From Promethearchaeota archaeon (lineage in GTDB: Archaea > Asgardarchaeota > Lokiarchaeia > Sigyniarchaeales > SOKP01), in assembly GCA_019057355.1 (NCBI GenBank), contig DXJM01000284.1:1-16406 (forward strand): a DNA stretch of 16,406 nucleotides. Reading direction: 5' to 3'. The position numbers and the translations under genes are program-made. Shown here in pieces: positions 7,198 through 14,096 of the stretch. Every line of letters begins with the position of its first letter. Position 1 is the stretch's first letter. Under the pieces are notes generated by a model. That model saw only the letters and a list, made by a program, of their open reading frames with translations. It did no database searches and was not told the origin of the DNA.

Positions 7198-7200
7198 TTA

Positions 7201-7848
7201 ATGAGTATATTGTTAGATAAGTTAAAAGGATTGATTGGAACCAACGAGATACAATCAATTATCAAGGAATTTAGCGATACGATCGATGCAGAAAAAAGAT
7301 TAGTTAAAGAATCAAAAGAGCGAATTATTAGCCTCATGGCTTATTCTAAAGTTGAAACCCCAACGCTAAGAGAAGCAATCGAATCACTGGGAAACACTTT
7401 TGAGAATATTGATAATGCTAGAGAAGAAAAAATAGATCAAATGCTTGAAAAATTTATAAAACCTCTAAATATATTGTTAGAAGAATTTAAAACCTTATCA
7501 GCAGAAATAAGAGAATCAGATAAAGCAAAAAAGGATTTAGATAAAGCTAAATCGAAATTGTCAAAACTTAAAGCAAAACCGAAAGATAAACTAAAACCTG
7601 GACAAGTTGAAGGTGCAGAAAATGCAGTTAGTGATGCTGAAAAAGAGGTTAAAAATAAAGAAAAAGAAGCAAAAGAAGCAAGCGAAAAATTTAATCGAAA
7701 GAAATTGGAAACAATGAAAGCCGTTTTAGAGGATATAATCACGATCGAGAAAGAATTTCATGAAAAAGTAATAGGTTTCATGACGAATGCCAAGAAAAAG
7801 ACCGATGCCATCGATATTGAGGAGAAACCTGCTGAAGTGCCACAATAA
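7201..7848 (+). CDS. BAR-domain-like all-helical protein (membrane-curvature family candidate)
   Basis: This 215-residue, Lys/Glu-rich protein has no membrane segment and no cysteine. Residues 1-13 can form an amphipathic helix (I3, L4, L5, L8, L11, I12 on one face), as in N-BAR proteins. Helix 1 spans about 14-50 and a long helix 2 about 55-125. A basic tip loop (KLKAKPKDKLKPG, 122-134) leads into helix 3, about 136-199. The order and landmarks resemble BAR domains: FIKPL before the long helix (85-89), KAKKDLDKAKSKL at 108-120, and IEKEFHEKV at 182-190, close to the family's q/e-x-x-FH-x-x closing motif. Helix 3 is shorter than in amphiphysin. If correct, it forms a crescent dimer on the inner membrane face. 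ATG 7201 is preferred over an in-frame TTG at 7186. The call is by eye; a generic coiled coil is the alternative. Confidence 0.6.
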   Translation: MSILLDKLKGLIGTNEIQSIIKEFSDTIDAEKRLVKESKERIISLMAYSKVETPTLREAIESLGNTFENIDNAREEKIDQMLEKFIKPLNILLEEFKTLSAEIRESDKAKKDLDKAKSKLSKLKAKPKDKLKPGQVEGAENAVSDAEKEVKNKEKEAKEASEKFNRKKLETMKAVLEDIITIEKEFHEKVIGFMTNAKKKTDAIDIEEKPAEVPQ

Positions 7849-7861
7849 ATGAATGATGTGG

Positions 7862-7886
7862 TTTTTTATGTTTTATTATTTTTTTT
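7862..7886 (+). terminator. Oligo-T terminator of the BAR-like gene
   Basis: Six T (7862-7867) and eight T (7879-7886) lie in the 50-base gap between this gene and the convergent ABC transporter gene. Confidence 0.5.
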
Positions 7887-7898
7887 AATATCTAATTT

Positions 7899-9725
7899 TT
7901 ATGTTTTAAAGGGATCTCTGAATTGCATTTCATAAAGATGGTGGTAAAATCCTCCTTGTTTGATTAAATCTTGGTGTGTTCCTTGTTCGATTATTTTGCC
8001 TTGATCCACTACAACAATTCTATCAGAATTGATAATCGTGGACAATCTATGGGCAATTGAAATGCTCGTCCGTCCCTTTAACAAGGTTTCCAAAGCTTGT
8101 TGGATTAATAATTCTGAATAGGGATCTATACTTGAAGTTGCCTCATCTAAAATTAAAATAGGAGGATCGGCGATTAAAGCCCGGGCAAAGGCAATAAGTT
8201 GACGTTCACCTCCGGAAAGCTTATTTCCTCTCTCTCCAACTTCCGTATCGTAGCCATTTTCAAGTTCTATTATGAAATCATGAGCACTTACTTTCTTAGA
8301 TGCTTGAATGACTTCTTGATCACTTGCATCTAACTTTCCATATCGTATATTATCCATTATTGTTCCAGAAAACAAGAAGTTTTCTTGAAGGACAATCCCC
8401 ATTTTTTGTCTCAAGCTCTCAATTTTAACCATTCTAATATCGATTCCATCAATTTCAATACATCCATTTGAAGGATCATAGAATCTACTTAATAACTTGA
8501 TAATCGTGCTTTTTCCTGCCCCCGTATACCCAACTAGGGCTAACCTTTCTTTTTCTTCTATCTTTATATTTATTTTTTTTAATATAGGATTATTTTCTTC
8601 GTAAAAGAAATCTACATCTCTATATTCTATTATTCCATTAATCCCATCTAATTCGATGGCGTTTTCTTCTTCCTTTATAGATGCTTCTTGATCAAGTATT
8701 TGAATAATGCGAGCACTTGCTGCAATGGAATTTTGGAGGAGGGTAAAAAAACTTATGAGAGAAAATAAAGGCTCAAAGAACTGGAATACATAGAAAATGA
8801 AGGCAACTAGCGACCCTTGTGTCATCAATCCCTCTCTTATTAGCAATCCGGCGGTAAAAAATAATATACCTAATGCGATCGTAATCACAAATATGATGAG
8901 TCCTGGAATAAAAGCCATTAATTTCCCTGCCTTTATAGTTGTTTCACGTTCAAGTTTCGTGGAATTTTTGAATTCTGACAAATTTTCCTGTTCAACGGCA
9001 AAAGAATGTATGATTCTCATTCCCATAATTGATTCATCTAAACTGCTTGTTACCGTAGATATCCGATCTCTCAATTCCTTGAAATATTTACGTGCTTTTT
9101 TAAAGAGAAGGCTGCCAACTAAGAAAGTTGAAGGTGCTATGATAAAGGACACCAAGCTTAATTGCCAGCTCAGCAAAAACATTAAAATTAATGCTCCAAA
9201 TATGAGAAAAATATTTCCTATCACCATCAATAATCCAGAATGTATCAATTCTTGAATCGTGTCCACATCATTGGTAAGATATGATATCTTTTTTCCTGCA
9301 GTCTTATCCTTTCCTTCATGATAATCGAGCCCGAGTTCTTGAAATCTCACGAATAATTCATGCCTTAAATTATACATTGTAATAGTCGCAAGTTTAGAAA
9401 TGATATAACCTTGCACAATTCTCGATAATACTCCCACTACAGTAAAAATGAAGAATAAAATTCCTAAAATAAAGATCAGTTCCAAGTTTCCACTGGGTGC
9501 TCCATAATTTCCTCCAAGCCCCTCATCAATTAAAATTTTAAAAATTAATGGAGTAAACCAACTAAATACGACTGTTAAAAAGATAAAAAACACTAAGAGA
9601 TAAACATTTTTTCGATTCTTGATTTTGATGTACTTATAAAGCTTTCTAATGACCTGTAAAAGTGTTAAGTCGTATTTCTCCTTTATAGATGTTAACTTTA
9701 CCTTTTCTTCGTGTTCCTCCTCCAT
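7899..9725 (-). CDS. ABC exporter half-transporter, catalytically canonical subunit
   Basis: This 608-residue protein joins a six-helix type IV (former type I exporter) transmembrane domain (about 40-335) to an ATP-binding domain (about 360-600). All ATPase motifs are intact: Walker A GYTGAGKST (399-407, Lys405), Q-loop Gln447, signature LSGGERQ (503-509), Walker B ILILDE with catalytic Glu528, and H-loop His559. It starts 2 nt after the stop of the gene before it on the - strand, with GGAGGT inside the end of that gene as ribosome-binding site, so the pair is translated from one mRNA and should form a heterodimer. The transported substrate cannot be told: the family exports drugs, lipids or peptides. 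Confidence 0.92.
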   Translation of the reverse strand: MEEEHEEKVKLTSIKEKYDLTLLQVIRKLYKYIKIKNRKNVYLLVFFIFLTVVFSWFTPLIFKILIDEGLGGNYGAPSGNLELIFILGILFFIFTVVGVLSRIVQGYIISKLATITMYNLRHELFVRFQELGLDYHEGKDKTAGKKISYLTNDVDTIQELIHSGLLMVIGNIFLIFGALILMFLLSWQLSLVSFIIAPSTFLVGSLLFKKARKYFKELRDRISTVTSSLDESIMGMRIIHSFAVEQENLSEFKNSTKLERETTIKAGKLMAFIPGLIIFVITIALGILFFTAGLLIREGLMTQGSLVAFIFYVFQFFEPLFSLISFFTLLQNSIAASARIIQILDQEASIKEEENAIELDGINGIIEYRDVDFFYEENNPILKKINIKIEEKERLALVGYTGAGKSTIIKLLSRFYDPSNGCIEIDGIDIRMVKIESLRQKMGIVLQENFLFSGTIMDNIRYGKLDASDQEVIQASKKVSAHDFIIELENGYDTEVGERGNKLSGGERQLIAFARALIADPPILILDEATSSIDPYSELLIQQALETLLKGRTSISIAHRLSTIINSDRIVVVDQGKIIEQGTHQDLIKQGGFYHHLYEMQFRDPFKT

Positions 9726-9727
9726 TT

Positions 9728-11536
9728 TTACCTCCTATCCTCGATTCTTAATGTTGAATATAACTTGTAGTAAATCCCCGTTTTTTGACCAATTAATTCC
9801 TCATGAGATCCAACTTGCTTAATTTCTCCATGATCAAGAACGACAATTTTATCAGCGTTTCTTACACTAGATAATCGTTGGGTAATGAGGAATATCGTTC
9901 TTTTTTCAAAAACCTTCTTAAAATGCTGTTGAATGAGATATTCCGTATCAACATCAACCGAACTGGTCGCATCATCTAAAATCAATATTTTTGGATTTAT
10001 CGCTAAAGCACGAGCTATCTCCATTCTTTGTTTTTCTCCTCCAGACAACGTGGTCCCTCTTTCACTTACTCTTGTTTCATATTTTTCTGGTAACTCTTCT
10101 TCAATGAAATCATGAATATTAGATGATATTGCTGCCTCTTGAATTTCCCTCAAACCAAGATCTCTTTTTCCAAATGCAATATTTTCTTTAATCGTGCGAG
10201 AAAATAATAATCGATCTTGTGAAACATGACCAATTTGGCTACGGAGTGATTTAAAGGTAACATCCTTGATGTTAGTACCATCAACTAGAATCTCACCCCT
10301 TGAAACATCATAAAATCTTGGAATTAAATTAACCAGTGCCGTTTTCCCAGAACCTGTTGCTCCTAGGATTGCAACATTTTCTCCAGGTTTAACATGAAGG
10401 TTGATATCTTTTAGATTGTAATGATCCTTTTGATCATTAAATGAAAAATATACATTTCTGAATTCAATTTCACCCTTGATTGGTGGTAATTCGAGGGCAC
10501 CTTTTTTTTCCTCAACAATTACTTTTGAATTTAGAATATTGGTTACTCTATCACAAATTTCGCTAATTTGAGGCATGTTGCCGATGAATCGAGATATATA
10601 ATATAATGGTTCTACCGAAAAATTCATCAAAAGTATGAATGCAAATAAATCTCCAAAGCTAATATGATCTATAAAAACAAAAAATCCTCCCATAAGTAAT
10701 ACAATGAGAAACGCAATATTATCAATAAGGTATATGATAGGGTCAAAAGTTGCCTGCAGTTTAATAATTTTCATGGAATCCCTAAAAAATCTCTCATTTA
10801 CTCGTGTAAATTTTTTAATCTCATGGTCTTCTCTAGCAAATGACTTAACAACTTGAACACCTTGAATATTTTCTTGAATTTTATGAGTCAGATCCGCATA
10901 TGTCTCCCTTGATTTTTTGTAAACTGGCCTCATTTTATTTCGATATCTAAGGAGCACAAAAAAAAGCGGAGGGGATGTAATTAAAACGAAGGTAGCAAGT
11001 TGAACATTAATAATAAATAGGAAAACAAAACTAAATATAAATGTAGTTAATTGCCTTACAAAAAACTGCAAATTATTGCCTAAAAACTCTTTTAGGTTAT
11101 TTATATCACTGGTCGTGCGTGATATCAGCTCTCCAGTTTTATTATCATCAAGCCATCTAAAACTCATAATTTGAATAGTTGAAAAAAGATCATTCCTTAA
11201 ATTATTAATCACTTTAGCTCCAATGACCCTATTAATAAAGATCCTCACACCAAAAATAATTCCAACAATCATTTGAATGAATAGAATGATAACGAAAATT
11301 AGAAATACATCCGAAATTAATTCAGAAGGATTTATTAAAATATCCATAATTGGTCCTAAAAACAATGGAAAGGTTAAAAAAAGGATGGATTGGATGATCC
11401 CAGAAATTAAGACAAAGAGAAAAGGGGTTTCATATTCCCAGAGATAGCTTAATATTTGCCTGAGGCTTGATTTATATTCCGTATTGAGAAACTTCTCTCT
11501 CCTTTCTAGAAACTTCTCTCCAAGATCTTCTCCCAT
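9728..11536 (-). CDS. ABC exporter half-transporter, degenerate-site subunit
   Basis: This 602-residue protein has the same transmembrane/ATPase layout as its partner (membrane helices between about 35 and 310, ATPase about 355-600). Walker A GATGSGKT (392-399), Q-loop Gln440 and signature LSGGEKQ (497-503) are present, but Walker B ends in ILILDD with Asp522 in place of the catalytic Glu, and the H-loop histidine is replaced by Gln553 (ITQRLSS). These are the changes known from heterodimeric exporters such as TM287/TM288, where one of the two ATP sites does not hydrolyse. It is the first gene of the two-gene operon. No Shine-Dalgarno sequence precedes the ATG at 11536, which faces an AT-rich divergent promoter region. 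Confidence 0.92.
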   Translation of the reverse strand: MGEDLGEKFLERREKFLNTEYKSSLRQILSYLWEYETPFLFVLISGIIQSILFLTFPLFLGPIMDILINPSELISDVFLIFVIILFIQMIVGIIFGVRIFINRVIGAKVINNLRNDLFSTIQIMSFRWLDDNKTGELISRTTSDINNLKEFLGNNLQFFVRQLTTFIFSFVFLFIINVQLATFVLITSPPLFFVLLRYRNKMRPVYKKSRETYADLTHKIQENIQGVQVVKSFAREDHEIKKFTRVNERFFRDSMKIIKLQATFDPIIYLIDNIAFLIVLLMGGFFVFIDHISFGDLFAFILLMNFSVEPLYYISRFIGNMPQISEICDRVTNILNSKVIVEEKKGALELPPIKGEIEFRNVYFSFNDQKDHYNLKDINLHVKPGENVAILGATGSGKTALVNLIPRFYDVSRGEILVDGTNIKDVTFKSLRSQIGHVSQDRLLFSRTIKENIAFGKRDLGLREIQEAAISSNIHDFIEEELPEKYETRVSERGTTLSGGEKQRMEIARALAINPKILILDDATSSVDVDTEYLIQQHFKKVFEKRTIFLITQRLSSVRNADKIVVLDHGEIKQVGSHEELIGQKTGIYYKLYSTLRIEDRR

Positions 11537-11681
11537 TATTATTTATTATAATTAAAAAATAAAAATTAATTAGTTTTTTTAATTTCATATCCAAAAAATG
11601 GGATAGGTTTTTAATTCTCTTTAACTTTTAAATAATAATTTCGTTAAATTACCTAAATTATAATTCTATAAACTGCATGAC
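11537..11681. promoter_or_regulatory. Divergent promoter region of the ABC exporter operon and the radical SAM gene
   Basis: These 145 AT-rich bases separate two genes that point away from each other. On the + strand AAATTATAAT at 11655-11664 lies about 22 nt ahead of ATG 11682, fitting a leaderless start. On the - strand only poly-A/T sequence is visible and no single TATA box can be singled out. Neither start has a Shine-Dalgarno sequence. Confidence 0.45.
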
Positions 11682-12770
11682 ATGCATTTTAGTGTAAAAA
11701 ATGGATTACAGTATGTTAAAAATTTTATTTTAAACAACTTTACTAACATTAAGGTTCCATATTCTGCACAATTTGAATTAACATTGCGATGCAATGGAAA
11801 ATGTTCATTTTGTTCCATCCATCGCTTACCAACATCATTTCTGAAAGAAAAAAACGAAATGACTACTCGAGAAGTAAAAAAAATAATATCTGATATTTCA
11901 CAAATGGGCATTCTTGCATTATCTTTTACGGGGGGAGAACCAACTTTAAGAAAGGATTTGCCCGACTTAATCTATCATGCTGGAGTTAATTATGATTTTA
12001 TCACGGGGTTGGCTACTAATGGATATCTCCTCCCGGAATTATTTAAAAAAAATGATTTAAAGGGATTGGATTATATCTTACTTTCTCTTGACTATCCTAA
12101 TGCACCCTTGCATAATAAAATGAGGGGTTTGAAAGTATTTGATAGAGTTATAACCTCAATTAAATTAGCAAATGAGAGGAACATTAAAGTCATTATCAGC
12201 ACGGTCGTCATGAATGATAATCTAAAATATCTCCGTGAAATGTGTGAATTAGCATCGAAATATGGTTGCTCGATTGAGATGTATCCCTGTGAAGATATCA
12301 TTCGTGTTTTTCCAGAAAAAAGCTATCAAGTAGAAAATGTAAAAGAACTCATCCCGGATATATCCATCTGGGCTAATATAATAAGATCATTGAGAAAAGA
12401 ATATAAAAATATTCTTACTGATCCTTTCAGTGTTGAAATGATTGAAAAGGGGGGTTTTGGAGGGTATCCCAATTATCATCAAAATCTCCTGAGATGCCAC
12501 GTCGCTGAAGCATACTTGTTCATACGATGTGATGGACTTGTGGATTATCCCTGTAAAATTCATCCCATTCATAGTATCAATTCATTAAAATACTCCGTTT
12601 CCAAAATATATCATTCTCAAGAAGTACGAGAAGTAATGGAAAAACATGATGACTATGAATTTTGCGATGGATGCCGGTTAGGATGTGCTATCGCCTCCTC
12701 GATGCCTGCAAGATGGAAAACGGTATATGCAAAATACATCAAGGGATTCTTAGATGGAAATTTAACTTGA
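11682..12770 (+). CDS. Radical SAM protein with C-terminal SPASM/twitch-like cysteines, substrate unknown
   Basis: This 362-residue protein has the radical SAM cluster motif Cys37-x3-Cys41-x2-Cys44 (RCNGKCSFC), followed by GGEP at 84-87 for S-adenosylmethionine binding. The C-terminal third has six further cysteines: Cys272, Cys283, Cys291, and Cys328-x2-Cys331-x3-Cys335. The arrangement RC(x10)CDGLVDYPC, then FCDGCRLGC, resembles a SPASM or twitch auxiliary iron-sulfur domain, seen in peptide-modifying enzymes and in several archaeal radical SAM proteins. No precursor peptide gene or other partner lies next to it; neighbours are the divergent ABC exporter and a membrane insertase. The reaction is unknown. 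The start ATG has a TATA element about 22 nt upstream and no Shine-Dalgarno sequence. Confidence 0.85.
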   Translation: MHFSVKNGLQYVKNFILNNFTNIKVPYSAQFELTLRCNGKCSFCSIHRLPTSFLKEKNEMTTREVKKIISDISQMGILALSFTGGEPTLRKDLPDLIYHAGVNYDFITGLATNGYLLPELFKKNDLKGLDYILLSLDYPNAPLHNKMRGLKVFDRVITSIKLANERNIKVIISTVVMNDNLKYLREMCELASKYGCSIEMYPCEDIIRVFPEKSYQVENVKELIPDISIWANIIRSLRKEYKNILTDPFSVEMIEKGGFGGYPNYHQNLLRCHVAEAYLFIRCDGLVDYPCKIHPIHSINSLKYSVSKIYHSQEVREVMEKHDDYEFCDGCRLGCAIASSMPARWKTVYAKYIKGFLDGNLT

Positions 12771-12780
12771 AAAAAAGTAG

Positions 12781-12825
12781 AAAAAATTTAAGTAATAAAG
12801 ATTTTCTTTAATTGGTCGTGAAATT
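12781..12825 (+). promoter_or_regulatory. Putative promoter of the EMC3/DUF106-like gene
   Basis: AAAAATTTAAGTAA near 12782-12795 is a TATA-like element resembling the one before the BAR-like gene. It would place transcription start near 12814, giving a leader of roughly 12 nt. There is no T tract between the radical SAM stop and this point, so read-through from upstream is possible. Confidence 0.35.
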
Positions 12826-13479
12826 ATGACAAATGCAATAGTAATTCTATTGGTATTGATTTTTACCATTATAATGATTAGCACTGGAATGCTTTTTAAC
12901 AAGATTTGGGGCTTGAAAAGTCAAAATGTAGTGGATTTAAAAGAGAAATTTTCTAATCTCCAAAAACGAATGGTTAATGCTCAAAGAACAGGAGATCCCT
13001 ATGAGATGCGACAATTACAACTAGAAGTAAATTTCTTGGCAAAATCAATGATGAAAAAACAATTTTTACCCTTATGTGCAAGGTGCATCCTTTTCTTTGG
13101 AGTTTATATAATTCTTGATGTTTTTGTGTTTTTTGATTATCGTACTGGCCTCCTGCCTTTTCCTATTCTATTTTTTGGCGATGGATGGATTAGTTTATAC
13201 TTTTTATTTTCAATAGGATTTTTCTTGCTCATTTATGGATGCAAATGGCTCTATAGAAAGGTGACAGGCAAAGAAAAAAAGAAAGGGTTCGGAATTAGGT
13301 CTTTACTTAATGATCTATCAATAAATCCACCAAACACCTACTCTGGAGGTCCCTCAGTTATGCTTGATTCATCATCTTCTGAGTATTCCATTCAGAATAA
13401 AGATCAAGAATTCATCAGCGAAGATAATGAAGATATCGGGTCACCTGATAGTCGGTGGAAGGACAAGTTACAAAAATAA
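12826..13479 (+). CDS. EMC3/TMCO1-type (DUF106) Oxa1-superfamily membrane insertase
   Basis: This 217-residue protein shows the archaeal DUF106 plan. It has a first membrane helix at about 4-24; a charged cytosolic hairpin, 35-75, with KFSNLQKRMVNAQRTGD and a methionine-containing MMKKQF end; a second helix at about 80-104; the LLPFP turn (109-113); and a third helix at about 120-145. This matches EMC3 and TMCO1, relatives of YidC/Oxa1/Get1 that help insert membrane proteins next to the ribosome or Sec translocon. Residues 150-217 are an added hydrophilic tail, first basic (KEKKKGFG), then Ser- and Asp/Glu-rich; it could face the ribosome, but this is a guess. The gene is followed after 19 nt by the GtrA-like gene, probably in one transcript. 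Confidence 0.82.
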   Translation: MTNAIVILLVLIFTIIMISTGMLFNKIWGLKSQNVVDLKEKFSNLQKRMVNAQRTGDPYEMRQLQLEVNFLAKSMMKKQFLPLCARCILFFGVYIILDVFVFFDYRTGLLPFPILFFGDGWISLYFLFSIGFFLLIYGCKWLYRKVTGKEKKKGFGIRSLLNDLSINPPNTYSGGPSVMLDSSSSEYSIQNKDQEFISEDNEDIGSPDSRWKDKLQK

Positions 13480-13498
13480 ATCGTGATGAGTGATATAC

Positions 13499-14023
13499 AT
13501 GGAAAATGGCTCCAAAAATAAAAAGAAATCCTTTAATATTCTTAGGGAAAAAAAAGTCCAGAAACAATTTATGCTTTACATAGTATTTGCGGTCTTTATG
13601 ATAATTTTAAATTTAATAATCCAACATGTCAACTTATTCTTTGCTCCAATTATTTGTAAAAACCTGGGAAACATTGAACTCATTCGCGTTTTCTATTGCA
13701 GTGACATCCCCATACGCATGAGTGAATTTGTAGGGCAAGTTTTAGCCGTGGGCATCACGGTTATAATAAAGTTTTTACTAGATAAATTTTTCGTGTTTAA
13801 AACTTTAAAAAAAATCAAGGAAACCTCCAGAGAGTTTACAATATACTTCATATTTTCTATATTAGCGACATTATGGAATATTGGGGCTCAGTTGGTTTTA
13901 TCAAATATATTCCATTTCTATTGGTTTATAAGTGCTATTATAGCATTAACTACTGGATATATCCTCCGATTCTTTTTAGACCGGAAGTATACCTTTAAAA
14001 AGTTCGAGAGTAGTGAAAAATAA
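13499..14023 (+). CDS. GtrA-like four-helix membrane protein
   Basis: This 174-residue protein has four membrane helices (about 25-47, 75-93, 112-135, 142-160) built as two repeats, each closing with the GtrA signature: KFLLDKFFVF (91-100) and RFFLDRKYTF (157-166). GtrA-family proteins act in cell-surface polysaccharide synthesis, often as flippases or helpers for polyprenyl-linked sugars. The first repeat has an unusually long external loop, about 48-73, with Cys53 and Cys67 that could pair. I prefer ATG 13499, which has GAGTG at 13488-13492 upstream, over an in-frame GTG at 13490. No glycosyltransferase gene is nearby; the gene follows the DUF106 gene in a likely operon, so its client is unknown. 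Confidence 0.8.
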   Translation: MENGSKNKKKSFNILREKKVQKQFMLYIVFAVFMIILNLIIQHVNLFFAPIICKNLGNIELIRVFYCSDIPIRMSEFVGQVLAVGITVIIKFLLDKFFVFKTLKKIKETSREFTIYFIFSILATLWNIGAQLVLSNIFHFYWFISAIIALTTGYILRFFLDRKYTFKKFESSEK

Positions 14024-14049
14024 ATCTTCCGGTGAGTGCATTTTTTCAA

Positions 14050-14096
14050 CATTTAAATAAAAAAATTTAATAGAACGGGATGTGATTTATAAATAT
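14050..14096 (+). promoter_or_regulatory. Promoter region of the long coiled-coil gene
   Basis: CATTTAAATA at 14050-14059 and AAAATTTAAT at 14062-14071 are TATA candidates; the first would start transcription near 14081. GTGAT at 14082-14086 could pair with the 16S rRNA end ahead of ATG 14097 (10 nt spacing). Confidence 0.35.

Noticed and set aside
7437..7742. A 101-codon open frame on the - strand, opposite the BAR-like gene, rich in Ser and Phe
   Set aside because: It is the antisense image of a Lys/Glu-rich helical gene; composition is typical of such shadows and it has no promoter or ribosome-binding site.
7201..7848. ESCRT-III or PspA/Vipp1 identity for the helical protein
   Set aside because: The basic hairpin of ESCRT-III and PspA lies in the first half, whereas the basic loop here sits after the long second helix, and no acidic MIM-like C-terminal helix is visible.
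8797..9255. A 152-codon open frame on the + strand inside the ABC exporter gene
   Set aside because: It lies wholly opposite a well-supported transporter coding region and shows no recognisable domain.
13484..13490. GTGATGA, a C-box-like sequence of a C/D box guide RNA
   Set aside because: No CTGA D-box follows at a suitable distance, and the position is explained by the ribosome-binding region of the GtrA-like gene.
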